From: Cristatella mucedo
Taxonomy: Eukaryota > Bryozoa > Phylactolaemata > Cristatellidae
DNA: 64,000 nucleotides
Assembly: GCA_009760855.2 (NCBI GenBank)
Contig: WPIO01000040.1
Location: 1,253,501 to 1,317,500 of the forward strand
Direction of reading: 5' to 3'
The translations under genes were made by a program, and so were the position numbers. The stretch's first letter is position 1. Each line of letters starts with the position of its first letter. Below, piece by piece: positions 1 through 23,945 of this stretch. Under the pieces are notes generated by a model, which did no database searches, was not told where the DNA came from, and saw only the letters and a list, made by a program, of their open reading frames with translations.

Positions 1-803
1 AGAGCCAATTTTGAGAGTCAGCCTTTCCAATCTCTGAATCACACTGGGTTTTCCCATTACTAGTAAGTTAGCTTTATTATCGTTTAGTTTTAGAAAAATT
101 GCTGCCATCCACGTGCGGATGTCATCAATGCATGCAGCAAGGGAATTGAGAGAGTTCGAGGTGCTCGAAGGCTGGGAGGGATCAAAGCAAAGGTACAACT
201 GAGTGTCATCCGCCTAGAAGTGAAAGCCTAGATTGTGCTTGGCAATCACATCGGCAAGAGGGAGAGTATAAACCGTGAAAAGAACCGGACCGAGCCCCGA
301 GGCACTCCATACTTCAGATGTACTTCCGATGATCTTCGTCCGTTCACATCAACACTCTGCAATATCCCACTGAGATAGGACCTGGGCTTTTGCAGAGCAG
401 TGTCAGTGATGCCCAGGTGAGATAAGAGGAGCTCAAGAACTTGGTGATCGTATGTATCAAAAGCTGCCGAAAGATCGAGCAAAACAAGCAGGGACACTCT
501 ACCTACGTGCATTCTTAAGTAGGTCGTTATACACCCGGAGCAATGCTGACACTGTGGAGTGGTTAGCCCTACAAACCAGACTGGAAATTACTAGCAAGGT
601 TTGATGTTTCAATATATGAGTTCAGCTGGTTTACCGTGACTCGTTCCAGTGTCTTTGATACGAACGGAGACTGGACTGAAGTTGCTAAAGTTCTCTTGGT
701 CTAATGTCGCTTTCTTGAGTAGTGGCCTGGCTATAGCCTTTTTAAACGGTGCTGGGACATGACCTGAGGCTAATGACTAATTTATGATGTCAGTTATGCA
801 TGG
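1..803 (-). mobile_element. L2-clade LINE, RT part (continues off the left edge)
   Basis: Read on minus, this covers the start of the reverse transcriptase (LASGHVPAPFK-like, PLLKKATL) through the RT block LLVLLDLSAAFDT and SYLSG to the MGKPSVIQRLERL region at the window edge. Frameshifts and stops make it a dead copy. It is continuous with 1,905-3,560 and is split by the plus-strand insertion between them. Confidence 0.85.
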
Positions 804-1904
804 CAGCAGTAGATAATTGTACCTTTGCTTTGATCCCTCCCAGCCTTCGAGCACCTCAAATTCTCTAAACTCACTAGCTGCATGCATTGATGACATCCGC
901 ACGTGGATGGCAGCAAATTTTCTAAAACTAAACTATGATAAAACTAACTTACTTGTTATGGGCAAACCCAGTGTGATTCAGAGATTGGAAAGGCTGACTC
1001 TCAAAATTGGCTCTGCCAGCATATCTCCAGTTGAATCAGCTCGAAATCTAGGTGTCATATTCCAAAGCGACCTCTCGTTAGACGACCATATCAGCTCCAC
1101 AGTCAAATCCGCCTATTTTCAGCTTCATAACATTGCTAAAATTCGGGCTTGTTTAGATAAGGATACCACGTCCAAGTTGGTCCATGCATTCGTGACATCC
1201 CGTCTCAACTTCTGCAACTCACTGCTTACTGGCCTACCGGGATGTGCGATCAGGCGATTGCAGCTGGTGCAAAACTCGGCAGCTAGACTTGTCTGTCGTG
1301 AGCGTCGCAGTTGCCACATTACTCCACTTCTCGCCGACCTGCACTGGCTACCAGTCAAGCAACGGATTGACTTCAAGGTTTTGTCACTCACTTTTAGGTC
1401 TCTTCATTCTATGGCTCCAGCCTGTCTTTCAGATATACTACCCCATCAGGCCAAGCATCGTACCACCCGCTTTTCGGAATCCAACAGTCTAGAAATACCT
1501 CGTACAAACCTTAAATCCTTTGGAGACCGTGCATTTAGTTCGTATGCTCCCACAGCCTGGAACTCCCTCCCGACCTGCATCAGAACATCCCCCAACCTGA
1601 CCACATTTAAAAGGAACCTAAAAACACACCTATTTAGGACAGCATTTAGCGGGTCCCTGTGATTCGTCCTTGATGTGCTTATGCGTGCTGACACTGTGCA
1701 TGCTGCCACTAACCACATTTGCATGTAGACCCTGTGCATGTCACCCCTAACTATGTTATTCATTTTGTTTGTTTTTCAAGCATGATTTGACTTACCATTC
1801 AATTGCATTTCACTTTGCAGCAAATGTAAAGCGCCTAGAGAGAGATTAAGTTCTCTGAGGGCGCTTTATCAAGTGAATTATTATTATTATTATTATTATA
1901 TCAA
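804..1904 (+). mobile_element. L2 LINE 3' fragment inserted into another L2
   Basis: An open frame (817-1,662) encodes the C-terminal RT region, from DDIRTWMAANFLKLNYDKT through RLNFCNSLLTGLPG and LHWLPVKQRIDFKVLSL to AFSSYAPTAWNSLP. This is followed by the 3' UTR, the terminal hairpin (GCGCCTAGAGAG ... GAGGGCGCTTTATCAA) and an (ATT)n tail ending near 1,900. The surrounding minus-strand L2 resumes at once on both sides. It is 5'-truncated, as expected for target-primed insertion. It is among the least damaged copies here. Confidence 0.9.
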
Positions 1905-3560
1905 TGCATCACAGAAGCAGGACAGTGGTAATAAGGTCCAAAGGACTAGTTGTCTTCTTTGATTGAGATACGAACTTCAGAACGAAGTCACAAGAGACCT
2001 TGAATGTAGACATTGAGGTGCTGCATGGAATTGAGGGACAGGATTCCAGGGGGGATGCTACCATCTTAGGGATGGACTCCCAGGTCTATCTTGTTGACAG
2101 AGAAGCTAGAGAAGCGATCAGCCAAATCATCACATGGATCACTAGGTAAGGAGCTAACATGGGAGCGGTGAAGATGGTTGATCGTCAACGCCAGTGTTTT
2201 TGGATTGCGCATCTGTGATTCAGCAATGTTTTTGTAAAAGCTAGACTCTGCCTTTGCTAGAATCGATTGGTACTACCTACAGTAGTTCTCTTATGTCTGT
2301 CGATGGACAGTCAATACTGGTGCGCTTAGTAGACCTAGCTAGTTTAATGTCTGTGGTAAACCAAAGGCCGTCTGGGCGAGGGCGCACACTGTAGGCTTAG
2401 TCAGAGGTGCAAACTCATCGAGCTCAGTCAGCTCGTGTAGTGTTGTAGCAATCTACCAATGATGACAGGTCGGAAGAGGTATTGAGCATCAGAGGCGAAA
2501 CAGATATTGTCGCACGGACAGCACCGATGTCAAGGGTCTTGAGGTTTCGCGATTGACATGCGATTTCAGATGAGAGGAGGGAACACATTGTAGGCTGAAT
2601 GAGACCCGTCAGATAAGCAGGATGATTTGGTCAGATAATTGGCGATGGCAAAGTGCAGTTGTATGAGAAAATTTGGTCGAGTGTGTGACCCTTGATGTGA
2701 GTAGGGCTTTGCACATGAGCCACAAGAGACAATGAGTCAGTCAGTGCACGAAACTCGGTGCTGATGGCATCAGATAAGTTATCAAAATGAATGTTGAAAT
2801 CCCACACAGTGAGGAAAGATCGATTTCTTGCACACTAGTCGAAATTAGATCAAATCTTAGATAAAGGCAGTCTTGGTATCTGGTGGGCGAAAGACTACTG
2901 CCGCCACCATCGGTAGCTTGTTATCGAGTGAAATCAGACAATGTATTCGTAAGACTGCTTCGAGAGTATTGCAAACGGGGTTGAAGTCGAAGTTCGAGCG
3001 TGTGATAATAGCGACTCCACCTCTATTTTTGATTCAGAGGCGTGAAAAAAGAAGCCAGTCGGGGTTACGTCTTTTAGTTGTTGGGCAGTGCACATCTTTT
3101 AGCCAAGTCTTACTCAAGGCGAGCAAGTTGAGGCTTTTTTCAGAAATAAGTTCGCCCACTAATTTAGAGAGATTCACAGTAACGCTTGAGGAAGAACGAA
3201 CTGAGCGGTTCGAGACCGTGCTAAAAATGCAAAATGAGCGTTTACTCGGCTCGAAGCTCGCACCAGAGTACCGGTGCCTCAGCTTGCAGCCCTGTGTCGG
3301 CTCCGGGGCACTTTTCCTTTGTTAGTGTATAATTTAGGGATCTTAGCAGCAGCAATAAAACTTGTGGATGCATTTGAACTACGATAACGAAGCGATAATA
3401 GGTACGAACGATCATAACTAATACGCAGGTTACTGTCTGCCTGTGCATCTAACGCCGCTGCCGGCGTGGGACAATCAGCAGCCCGAAGCGAAAGCGTTTA
3501 GTTGTTTATCGGCATGTAATTTCTTACTGCGGCCTATGATAAGCACATGGATAGGGACCC
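1905..3560 (-). mobile_element. L2 LINE, 5' region and endonuclease part
   Basis: This is the continuation of the copy at 1-803. On minus it contains endonuclease-like pieces (SEKSLNLLALSKTWLKDVHC, then GGVAIITRSNFDF), matching the plus-strand copy at 61.4 kb (LTETW, AAIITRSDFDF). The upstream untranslated part (about 3,260-3,560) also matches 60.96-61.15 kb. Many stops; inactive. Confidence 0.75.
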
Positions 3561-3599
3561 GGTTCTCTTATGGCGCTATAATAATGAATTCAGTTATTT

Positions 3600-4010
3600 T
3601 TATTTTCGGCAGCGACTGTTGGTGTGCCTGGCAACCGGTTGCAGAGAAGTCGCTCACTCAAAGCCCAGATGCCATGAATGTTCTATGCCAGATGCTACAC
3701 TTTGCAGGAGGGCGCATCAAAATGGCAGAAGACCTGTGTGTAGCAGCAGCCACTGCAGCAGCAGCTACCGTTTCTGCTGCTGGACATTAGCTTAGCTGGG
3801 TCTCGGAAACCCCAGCAGCTCTGTCTTCACACACGGACGCTAGACATGGACCTGCCTCAGCGCGTCCCTGTCTGGCCTCTCTCACTGATCAGTGGCTGTG
3901 CCAGGCGATAATTTCCGACAGAATTCGGTCGCATGCTTTTTTGGGAGCCGAATCAGGCTATAAAGCTGTACTCGTAATGCAGGCTGTCTATTGAGAGATG
4001 AGGCGCTCTT
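3600..4010 (+). repeat. Unclassified interspersed repeat, copy 1
   Basis: The segment recurs, inverted and about 90% alike by eye, at 61,676-62,085. Both copies translate to similar strings around HECSMPDATLCRRAH and share the run ctcactgatcagtggctgtgcc. No protein family is recognised. It abuts the 5' end of an L2 copy here and interrupts one on the right side of the window. Confidence 0.65.
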
Positions 4011-4059
4011 GGCTTTAGCCGAGCGGTTCGTCTTGTCTGTCGTCAACGGCGAAGTTGCC

Positions 4060-4450
4060 GTATCGCAACACTTCTGTAGGCCATTCGTTGACTCCTCCCT
4101 GTAAGCATAGAATCGATTTCGAGATCCTCAGTTTGGATAACAGGTCACTTTGCTCGCTTGCATTATCCTACCTATGCGACTTCCTTGCTTCACCAGCTCC
4201 TTGCTCTCACATCATCCGCTCCTCGACGTCTAGTCATTTTGCTGACTCTGGCACTAGATTCAAATCTTTTGGGGTCGAAAATTCAACTCGCACGCATCAA
4301 AAGCGAACCAGAAAGTCCGGAACTTGCTATCAGCTACGGTCACTTCGCATCAATGACCTTGCATCTTTAGGGCCTCAGCTGAAGACAGCATCTGTTCGGG
4401 GTAGTTTTTCTCCTTCGCCCCAGTGCCCTTGTCTTATTCGTTCCGGTGTA
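4060..4450 (+). mobile_element. Decayed L2 LINE C-terminal fragment
   Basis: Weak similarity to the L2 RT C-terminus can be read (HRIDFEILSL, then GTRFKSFG). It is much more diverged than the other copies. Confidence 0.45.
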
Positions 4451-4585
4451 CTCACGACCGAGGTCGTAGGTTAGAACATTGCACTTGGGCGATTCTTTAT
4501 TGCTTTATTGATTCTTTATTTTTAAGTGGTGATAGCCAATGTCTATTTTGCTGCTATATAAATGAGGCTGTTAAATAACTAGGTA
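4450..4585 (+). mobile_element. SINE family B, partial copy
   Basis: It ends with the family-B 3' block (gtggtgatagcc ... tgctgctatataaatgaggctgttaaat) also found at 13.1, 14.0, 26.7 and 10.8 kb. The tRNA-like front is mostly lost. The region 4,590-5,265 holds no recognisable feature. Confidence 0.5.
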
Positions 4586-5265
4586 TTTTTTTATCTAGAT
4601 CAAATCGTCTTCCGCATGCTAACTCATCCAAGAACAGGCCCGAGCACTAGAGCTGGTGAGAAATTTTTGAAATTCCATGTTCATCTAGCGAGTGATAATA
4701 GTCTAATTGCCTACTTCAAGCTCCGAGTGACAGCTACTAAGGCTAATTTGCAATTATTATGCAGTAAATAAGGATGTTAAATCAGTCTTAAATCACCTTT
4801 ACCTATACTTATTAATTTTCTACTCACCTCTGCTCTCTCGAATTCCATAACGATTCATAGTATACCGACGGTTTGTTAAATAGTAAGTCATTATCAAGCT
4901 GATTTAGGCCAGATCATGATTACCTGCACTTAAAAGCTGCATAGTGATACCAGCTTAATTCGTGGTGATGTTTGATGTAGGATTTGGTCAAGGTTGATTT
5001 CTTTGCTCACAAGGAGGATGGAGTGAGTGGGGCAGCTAATACGGTTTCGTGTGTTCATACAGCAATGACAGGTTCTGCTAAGCAGACAAAGGCAGTGTGC
5101 ATAGCGGTATTTTTTCAATATGGTCGCCAGCTTATACTTTTAAGCATATGCACATACTTTAAATAGATACATTTCCAGCTTTATTTTTTGCTTTAAGTTT
5201 TAGTAGTGATGGCCTGTATAATTTTGGGTTTACGGTTTCCTGATTAGATTTTTTGGGTTTTGAGT

Positions 5266-6235
5266 AAATAATAATAATAATAATAATGCACTTGATAAAG
5301 CGCCCTCAGAGAACTTAAATCTCTTTCTAGGCGCTTTACATTTGCTGCCAAGTGAAATGCAATTGAATGGTAAGTCAAATCATGCTTGAAAAACAAACAC
5401 AATGAATAATATGGTTAGGGGTGACATGCACAGGGTCAGCATGCAAATGTGGTTAGTGGCAGCATGCACAGTGTCAGCACGCATACGCACATCAAAGACG
5501 AATCACAGGGACCCACTAAATACTGTCCTAAATAGGTGTTTTTAAGTTCCTTTTAAATGTGGTCAGGTTGGGGGATGTTCTGACGCAGGTCGGGAGGGAG
5601 TTCCAGGCTTTGGGAGCATACGAACTAAATGCACGGTCTCCAAAGGATTTAAGGTTTGTACGAGGTATTTCTAGACTGTTGGATTCCGAAAAGCAGGTGG
5701 TACGATGCTTGGCCTGATGGGGGAGTATATCTGAAAGATGGGCTGGAGCCATACAATGAAGGGACCTAAAAGTGAGTGACAAAACCCTGAAGTCAATCCG
5801 TTGCTTGACTGGTAGCCAATGCAGGTCGGCGAGAAGTGGAGTAATGTGGCAACTGCGACGCTCACGACAGACAAGCCTAGCTGCAGAGTTTTGCACCAGC
5901 TGCAATCGCCTGATCGCACATGCAGGTAGGCCAGTAAGCAGTGAGTTGCAGAAGTCGAGACGAGATGTCACGAATGCATGGACCAACTTGGACGTGGTAT
6001 CCGTATCTAAACAAGCCCGAATTTTAGCAATGTTATGAAGCTGAAAATTGGCAGATTTGACTGTGGAGCTGATATGGTCGTCTAACGAGAGGTCGCTTTG
6101 GAATGACATCTAGATTTTGAGCTGATTCAACTGGAGATATGCTGGCACAGCCAATTTTGAGTTTCCAATCTCTGAATCACACTGGGTTTTCCCATAACTA
6201 GTAAGTTTGTTTTATCATCGTTTAGTTTTAAGGTC
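5266..6235 (-). mobile_element. L2 LINE 3' fragment
   Basis: A (TAA)n tail starts at about 5,266, followed on minus by the terminal hairpin, the 3' UTR and a frame (6,109-5,528) from FQSDLSLDDHISS to LPTCVRTSPNLTTFKRNLKT. It is close in sequence to the copies at 0.8-1.9 and 27.6-28.7 kb. The region 6,240-7,300 beyond it shows nothing recognisable. Confidence 0.9.
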
Positions 6236-7304
6236 TTAGGATTCAGTTCATTTGGGTATTAGAGAGAAACTCCAACTGCAAAAGATAACTAAAAGCTTGT
6301 TTATTTAACGTAAGTATAAACATAGGCTGGCGACCGCGTTTAACAGCCTGCTATGAGCACTGTGCCCATAGCAGAACCTGACATCTCTGTATGAATAAAC
6401 GACTCTGCATTAGCTGAGTTGGGGTGAAGGTGAGTGATGCTTGGCCTAGCTGTATAGCCCTAGCTGCTTGCTGCACTAGTTACCGGCAGCAGGCGTTCAG
6501 TTCTTACCCCGGTGCTTCATGCATCGGTAAGTTGCTTGGGACTAGCGCTGCTGCTCCTCCAGCCTTCTCGCCTGGTTGAGGCAGAAGCCTGGATGTTGCA
6601 CAAGCTCTCGACCCTCGCTCGGCTGCAGGCTCAGTAGCGGCAGCAGCAGAAATGCTGCCCGGCTGCTCGCCCAGCCGAAGCAGCTCGAGTAGGACGGCAG
6701 CAGCTCTCTGGAGGACCACGTGATCAGATCATGCGATGCCCGGCTCTGGCTCTTCACTTGTCTGCCGAGGCGAGTCACCCCTTTGTTTTTTTCGACACAC
6801 TGCAGTTTGTCCTCCCTGCTTCCTCTATGTCTACCCGTCTATCTCTCTGTCGTTCGCTCTCCTCTCTTCGAGACCCTCTTTCTCTCTACTTTCTAGTGTA
6901 GTGGCAGAGACTGATTGTGTTTATCCGAGCGATTTCAGGCAAGACTTTACAAGTATTTAAATATTGCTTATGAACGTCGGTCGGCCTGGGTGGCTATGGC
7001 GAGCATGACTGTGAATCGGCGCGATCGTGTACCTGACTGAGGCACACCAGTTCGTACTCCCTATTGGTCCGTTAGGCAGCTGCTAACTGAACTAACTGAT
7101 CAAAGGGATCGATGCTTGAGAAAACAAAAGACGATGGCAGCGACCAACGTGGAAGGGTAGGGGAGGGAGGTGTGGTCAATGGCATAAAGAAACGGCAAAT
7201 CAACCTTGGCGACCAAGCAGCTTCACTTCTGCTACGCACGTGACCGGGAAGTCGGGCGTGACGGGACAGCAGCAGCAGAGAGAGATCGAGGGGGCAGTCA
7301 CGTG

Positions 7305-7310
7305 TTTATT
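7305..7310 (-). other. MRPL38 polyadenylation signal AATAAA
   Basis: AATAAA on the minus strand (TTTATT on plus) lies about 75 bases after the MRPL38 stop codon, in a suitable place for cleavage near 7,280-7,295. Confidence 0.7.
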
Positions 7311-7384
7311 CACTGTTCTCAGGCCGCTGGCAGAGCAGCAGCGGCGCCCGTCGCCCCTCCATCGTCTCACAGTCGCCGCGGAGA

Positions 7385-18479
<11,095 letters not shown>

Positions 18480-18934
18480 TGCGCGCCGCCTGCGTTCGTC
18501 TGTCTATTGCGGCGCCTCGCGTGCCGGGGCAACAGCGGAGCGGAAGCGGAAGTTTCGAGGGCGCGCTCCGGTCGCAGCCGTGCGATTTTCCGCGGTAGCG
18601 GCGCGCGCGGTTCGCACACCTTCCTGCAGCAGTTGCCTTTCAGTCGACGTTGCCCGCCGCTCGCTTCGAGAACGCTTTGATTCGCAGGCGGCAGGTCGGT
18701 CGTGTCAAGGGGGTTGGGGAGTGAGCGGCCGTCGGGGTGCGTGGACCTCGCGGTCGAAAGCCGCGGCGCGCGCCGTGCGACGCCGACCTTTTAAACCTGC
18801 GTCTACGAGGCAGACTTTCCCACAGATTTTGGGCAGATTTCCCGAAGATTTGGGCTACTACGTCATCATGCGTCACAACATTTGGGGGTGGAGGAGCCAA
18901 GTTTGCAGACTCATCAGAAGGAGAGACGATTCCC

Positions 18935-19155
18935 TAGATTGAGATTGCGAAAATATCTTATTTTTAACCTCATCAAATTTTAAGCAACGATAGGAAGCGT
19001 ATAAGCTAGCGAGTTGCTGTTACAACCGAATGATTACAATGCAATACTATGCTCGGAAATCACTGCTTCGATACCAACGTTCAGGAGCTCGGACAATAGT
19101 GCGGATTTGTGCGCTCGGGGTATATTTTCAAGGTTCAGCCATCTCTCCTGACGGC
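18935..19155. repeat. Direct repeat, copy 1
   Basis: This block, including gaatgattacaatgcaa and cttcgataccaacg, recurs in the same orientation about 920 bases downstream. By eye the copies are about 80-85% alike. Not recognised as a known element. Confidence 0.75.
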
Positions 19156-19854
19156 TGCCATTGCACCAATGAAAATCCTGGGGCTAGTCACATACACTCC
19201 GTAGCCAAAATAAAAATGGCTGACGTTCGTAGGCTTGAGTACATTGAGGCGGTCAGAGCAAATCTTTGAATATGGGATACGTTGTAACCAATGCTTCATC
19301 CATATCTATGTAAAATACCCCATGCGTCTGTTTATTAAATGCGCCAGCAAGCCCGTAACGGCGCACATTACTTGGTGCTGCTCCCTTTCAAGACAGACCT
19401 TTTTCAATAAAATGCTTATCTTCCTTTTTATATTCTTCTCATACTACTCTACAACGATGACTGCGGTGGCGAACTCAATTTCTGCCGGTGTTGGATTAGC
19501 GTCTTTTCGGGGAAACCCTCTTTCACGCCAGCCTCCCGGATTAGAGCATGAGCTGTGGGCGAGACTAGGTCAGCCATCAAGTTTGTCGTGGGCGGACTTA
19601 ATCTGGCATGTAAACAAACGTCTTAACCAGGAGGAAAGTCGGCGTCTGTCACGAGGAAAAACTACCCCGTAAACGCAGTGTTACGGGCACCGCACAAAAA
19701 TCCGTTGAAATAGTTTGGCATCTATGTCTAGGCTCTCGTTTTCCCGTGGAACTGATTAAATGCTTTGGCTGAGGGCTAGTGAGTTCACTTGCACTCGACG
19801 CCTGCAAGCTTGGCTCGGGCTGGGTTCTGCAGCTAGCTAATAAATAGAGACAAA

Positions 19855-20095
19855 TCCCTAGATCGAAATCGCGCAAATGTCTTTTATTTTTCAGCATGTC
19901 ATCAAATTTAAAGCGATGGTAGGAAACGGTATAAACTAGCGAGGCGCTGTTAGGACCGAATGATTACAATGCAACGCTATGCTCAGAAATCACAGCTTCG
20001 ATACCAACGCTCAGGAGCACAGCAACTCGGACAATAGTTCGGATTTGAGCGCTAGGGTATATCTTCGAAGTTCCAATATCTTTCCTGACAGGCTA
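19855..20095. repeat. Direct repeat, copy 2
   Basis: Second copy of the 18,935-19,155 block. It has a small extra segment (cacagcaa) and more changes at its 3' end. The DNA between the copies (19,156-19,854) has no recognisable coding region. Confidence 0.75.
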
Positions 20096-20324
20096 AGCTG
20101 CCTTTGCAGCCCACGAAGTGTGCGTAGAAAGAGAAAACAGCATCTCAGTGATGTGCATACATTTTTTATTTTTTATATTGGTACTACCAATCGATTCTTG
20201 CAAAGGCCGTCTAATTTCTATTGCAACATTGTCAAATCACAGATGCGAAATCCAAAAATGCTGATGTCGACGATCAACCATCTCGTCAACCGCTCCCAGG
20301 TTAGCCCCTTACCCGATGATGTTA

Positions 20325-20410
20325 ATAATAATAATAATAATAATGCACTTGATAAAGTGCCCGCAGAGAACTCAATCTCTTTCTAGGCGCTTTAAATTTG
20401 CCGCAGAGGA
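20325..20410 (-). mobile_element. L2 LINE 3' tail only
   Basis: A (TAA)n tail and the terminal hairpin in minus orientation, cut off after about 75 bases and abutting a plus-strand L2 copy. Confidence 0.8.
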
Positions 20411-20429
20411 ATCGCTTCTCTAGCTTCTG

Positions 20430-22375
20430 TGTGCAGAAGATAGACAAGATCATTGAGTCCATCCCTGCGATGGTAGGATCCCCCCTAGAATGCTATCCCT
20501 CGATTCCCTCCAGCACCTCAATGTCTACATTTTAGCAGGTCACTAGTGACCTCGTTCTGAAGTTCATATCCCAATCAAAGAGGACAACAAGTCCATTTGA
20601 CCATATTTCCACTGTCCTGCTCCTACATTGCATTGACCTGCTGCTGCCATGCATGACTAACATCATTAATTTGTCATTAGCCTCAGGTCATGTCCCAGCA
20701 CCTTTCAAAAAAGCTGTAGCCAGGCCACTGCTCAAGAAAGCGACACTAAACCACGAAAACTTAAGCAACTATCGCCCAGTCTTCCTTCTACTGTTCCTGT
20801 CAAAGACACTGGAACGAGTCTTAGCAGACCAGCTGAACTGATATATTGAAACATTAAACCTTGCAAGTAAGTTCCAGTCTGGTTTTAGAGCTAATCACTC
20901 CACAGAGTCAGCATTGTTCCGGGTGTACAACGACCTGCTTAGGAATGCAGATATGTATAGAGTATCTATGCTTGTTTTGCTCGATTTTTTGGCAGCATTT
21001 GATACTATCGACCACCAAGTCCTCATTGAGCGCCTCTCATCTCGCCTGGGAATCACTGGCACTGCTCTGCAGTGGTTCAGGTCCTACCTCAGTGGGAGAG
21101 TATTCAGTATATAAATAGATATAGTCAGTGCAGAGTACTAATGTGAATGGACAAAGATCATTTGAGTTACCTATGAAATATGGGGTAGCTCAGGGCTCCG
21201 TGCTTGGTCCGGTTCTTTTCACGGTGTATACTTCCCTCTTGCCGATGCGATTTCTAAGCACAATGTAGGCCTTCACTTTTATGAGGATGACACTCATTTG
21301 TACCTTTGCTTTGATTCCTCCCAGCCTTCGAGCACCTCGAATTCTCTCAATTCCCTTGCTGCATGTATTGATGACATCTGCACATGGATGGTAGCAATTC
21401 AAAAAAATTAAATGATGATGAAACTAATTTAATAGTTATGGGCAAACCAAGTGGATTCAAAAATTGGAATTGCCAACGCTCAAAATCGGCTCTGTCAGCC
21501 TATGTCCTGTTGAATCTGCACGAAATTTAGGTGTCATGTTCCAAAGTGACCATTCGTTAGACGACCAGATCAGCTCCACCGAAAAGTCTGCCTACTTTCA
21601 GCTGCATAACATTGCTAAAACTTGGGCTTGTTTAAATAAGGATACCATATCTAAATTGGTCCATGCATTTGTGACATCCCTTCTTGACTTCTATAGCTTG
21701 CTGCTTGCTGGCCTACCGGCATGTGCAATTAGGCGATTACAGCTGGTGCAAAACTCAGAAGCTAGGCTTGTCTGTCGTGATCATCACAGTTGCCACATCA
21801 CACCACTTCTCGTTGACCTGCACTGGCTACTAGTCAAGCAACGGATCGACTTCAAGGTTTTGTCGCTCACTTTTAGGTCCCTTCATTCCTTGGCACCAGC
21901 CTACCTATCAGATTGACTGCCCCACCAGGCTAAGCATAGAACCACCTGCTTAAATCGTTTACCTATACCTCGTATGAATTTCAAATCCTTTGGAGGCCTC
22001 ACCGTCAGTTCGTATGCTCCCAAAGCCTGGAGATCACTCCCGACTTTGGTAACGACATATCTTGACATAGCCACATTTAAAAAGAAATTAAAAACGCATT
22101 AATTTATGACAGCATTTAGTGGGTCCCTGTTATTCGTCTTTTATGTGCTAATGCATGCTTACCGTGTTGCATGCTGCCACTAACCACACTTGCATGCAGA
22201 TCCTATGCATGCCATCCCTAACCGTGTTATTCATGCTGTTTATCAAGCCTGATACCACTCACCACTCGATCGTGTTTCCTTTGCAGCAAATGTAAAGTGC
22301 CTAGAGAGAGCTTGAGTTCTCTGAAGGATTCTGCTTTATCAAGTGTATTCGTATTACTATTATTATCATTATCAT
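20430..22375 (+). mobile_element. L2 LINE, RT domain to 3' end
   Basis: The most continuous L2 copy inside the window. It runs from LASGHVPAPFKKAVARPLLK (20,653-) through LLVLLDFLAAFDTIDHQVL and a damaged YVDD-equivalent region to SYFQLHNIAKTW and TSLLDFYS, then the 3' UTR, hairpin and (ATT)-rich tail near 22,360. Several frameshifts and stops; inactive. It lies between the two host genes. Confidence 0.9.
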
Positions 22376-22956
22376 CCGCAGCTTTGATTGGCTGTCGGGC
22401 TGTGCCGACCTATTGACCCGTGTAAGGTAAATACAGGTCAGTCAATATGGGTCAGAGCCTGCCGGTCCCAAGAAGGGGCGTGCCGAACACCAGGATTGGC
22501 TAACTAGGGTTAGTGTGCACGAGTAAGCAGCTCTTGAAAAATGTTCGGCGCTAGCCCTGGCAACGAGATGCCTCCGCGAGTGAAATTGTGGTATCGATGC
22601 CGCTGAAACTCTGAACGCCTGGTTAATCACTTCTGACCCAGCGTACATAGATAGCCGTGTATGTGAGGCTTGCCACCACTAGTTGTCAGCTGAACCCCAC
22701 CCCATAAGCATGCCAATGCAATTCGGCTGCCCAGGCAGGCAGCCTGGCATGTCTCCTGCGACGACGACCCAGTGAGGGCAGCATACTCCGATCGTCATGC
22801 TGCCCGGGGCGATCCTGAACTGGCGGCCACTACAAATGGTAGCCTACTGCCTCGTAAAAAGCCAGTGCCCATTTTTTATAGTTTTTACAATTTACAGTTT
22901 CTACAATTTGCAGTAAAAAACAAATGACGACTGGAATAGAAGTGCAATCACGAATA

Positions 22957-23022
22957 TATATATATATATATATATATATATTCCTAAAATAGTCGATTGC
23001 AGATGTTGCAATCGACTATTTT
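22957..23022. repeat. (TA)n followed by a perfect 14-bp stem hairpin
   Basis: After (TA)n, aatagtcgattgca and its exact reverse complement flank a loop of 5 bases, followed by a T run. The region 23,030-23,700 has no recognised feature. Confidence 0.8.
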
Positions 23023-23704
23023 TTTTTATTAACATATGCTTGTTGGCTCGAGCCAGGACGGATTGGCAGTACCTACGGTTGTTTTTGAACGCCAGTTTGT
23101 GTAGAGTCAGACCCGATCTGTTATTCGCTTTCTCACGTTTTTGCTCGGTAGTCGTCGCCCAAGGGTAAACACATCTGCAGCAGACGTGCCTGCAGGCCTG
23201 CAGCTAAAGTGGCTAACAGCTTCGGAGCTTTGAGACAGTTCGAAGGCCAAGCGGTGCGCCAAGTGATGTTAAATAAATCCACGGTAGATCAGGGAGAGTG
23301 AGCGAGCTGTTTGCAACTCGTAACGCCTGGAGCATCCTTCTTCGAGCTGTGCTTTATCGACACGAGTCAAGACAGCTTCAAGTGAGCTCTGCCCCACACT
23401 GGCAGACCCCGACTCAGTCGCAAACAATCCTTTCAGCACGGCTGCCACTGCCGTGGCTGTAAATTCGTTTGAGTAATAACTTTTTTCACAGACTTTCTAC
23501 GAGGCGAGTCATGCTTAAGTTGAACGAAGCATGTGAACATATTTGTTGGCAGCCCCAAAACAAGCAGCACAGATGCTGCTGGCATGCATGAGTGTGTTTA
23601 GTGTGACGTCGTCCCGGCACGATTCTCCACGACCACCCTTGTTCTGGCATAGAAGCCACCAGCTTCTGCACTGTCTCTTCTGCTGTAGCACATTCCACCG
23701 AGTC

Positions 23705-23945
23705 TGAGTTTTACTGAACAGGTCGGCTACACCAGGTGTAGGCCCAACTCCCCGCTTCAGCTGCCTCTGGATAGATAGCTCTGTAGTCGCTCTGTGGGGT
23801 TCAAATCAGGCGACTGGCTGGGCCACTGCATCAGCAACAAACAAGGATTCGTCAAAACGTGTCATACTTCACTGGCCTGGAAGTTATGGCACAGGGAGCG
23901 CCCATCTTGCTGCCACGTGTAACGATCCCCAAGCAGAATATTTGA
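23705..23945 (-). mobile_element. Tc1/mariner transposase fragment
   Basis: On minus, WPSQSPDLNPTERLQSYL matches the signature WPxQSPDLNPIExLW around the second catalytic acid of Tc1 transposases. Upstream, YTWQQDGRSLCHNFQ resembles WQQDNxPxH. Stops and shifts show decay. The region 24,000-25,400 beyond it is CAG-rich and GC-rich with no supported gene. Confidence 0.75.

Noticed and set aside
817..1662. 281-codon open frame as a host gene
   Set aside because: Its sequence recurs many times in the window and is the C-terminal part of an L2 reverse transcriptase.
22442..22870. Possible transposon segment upstream of the TA hairpin
   Set aside because: No protein motif, no terminal repeats and no second copy in the window.
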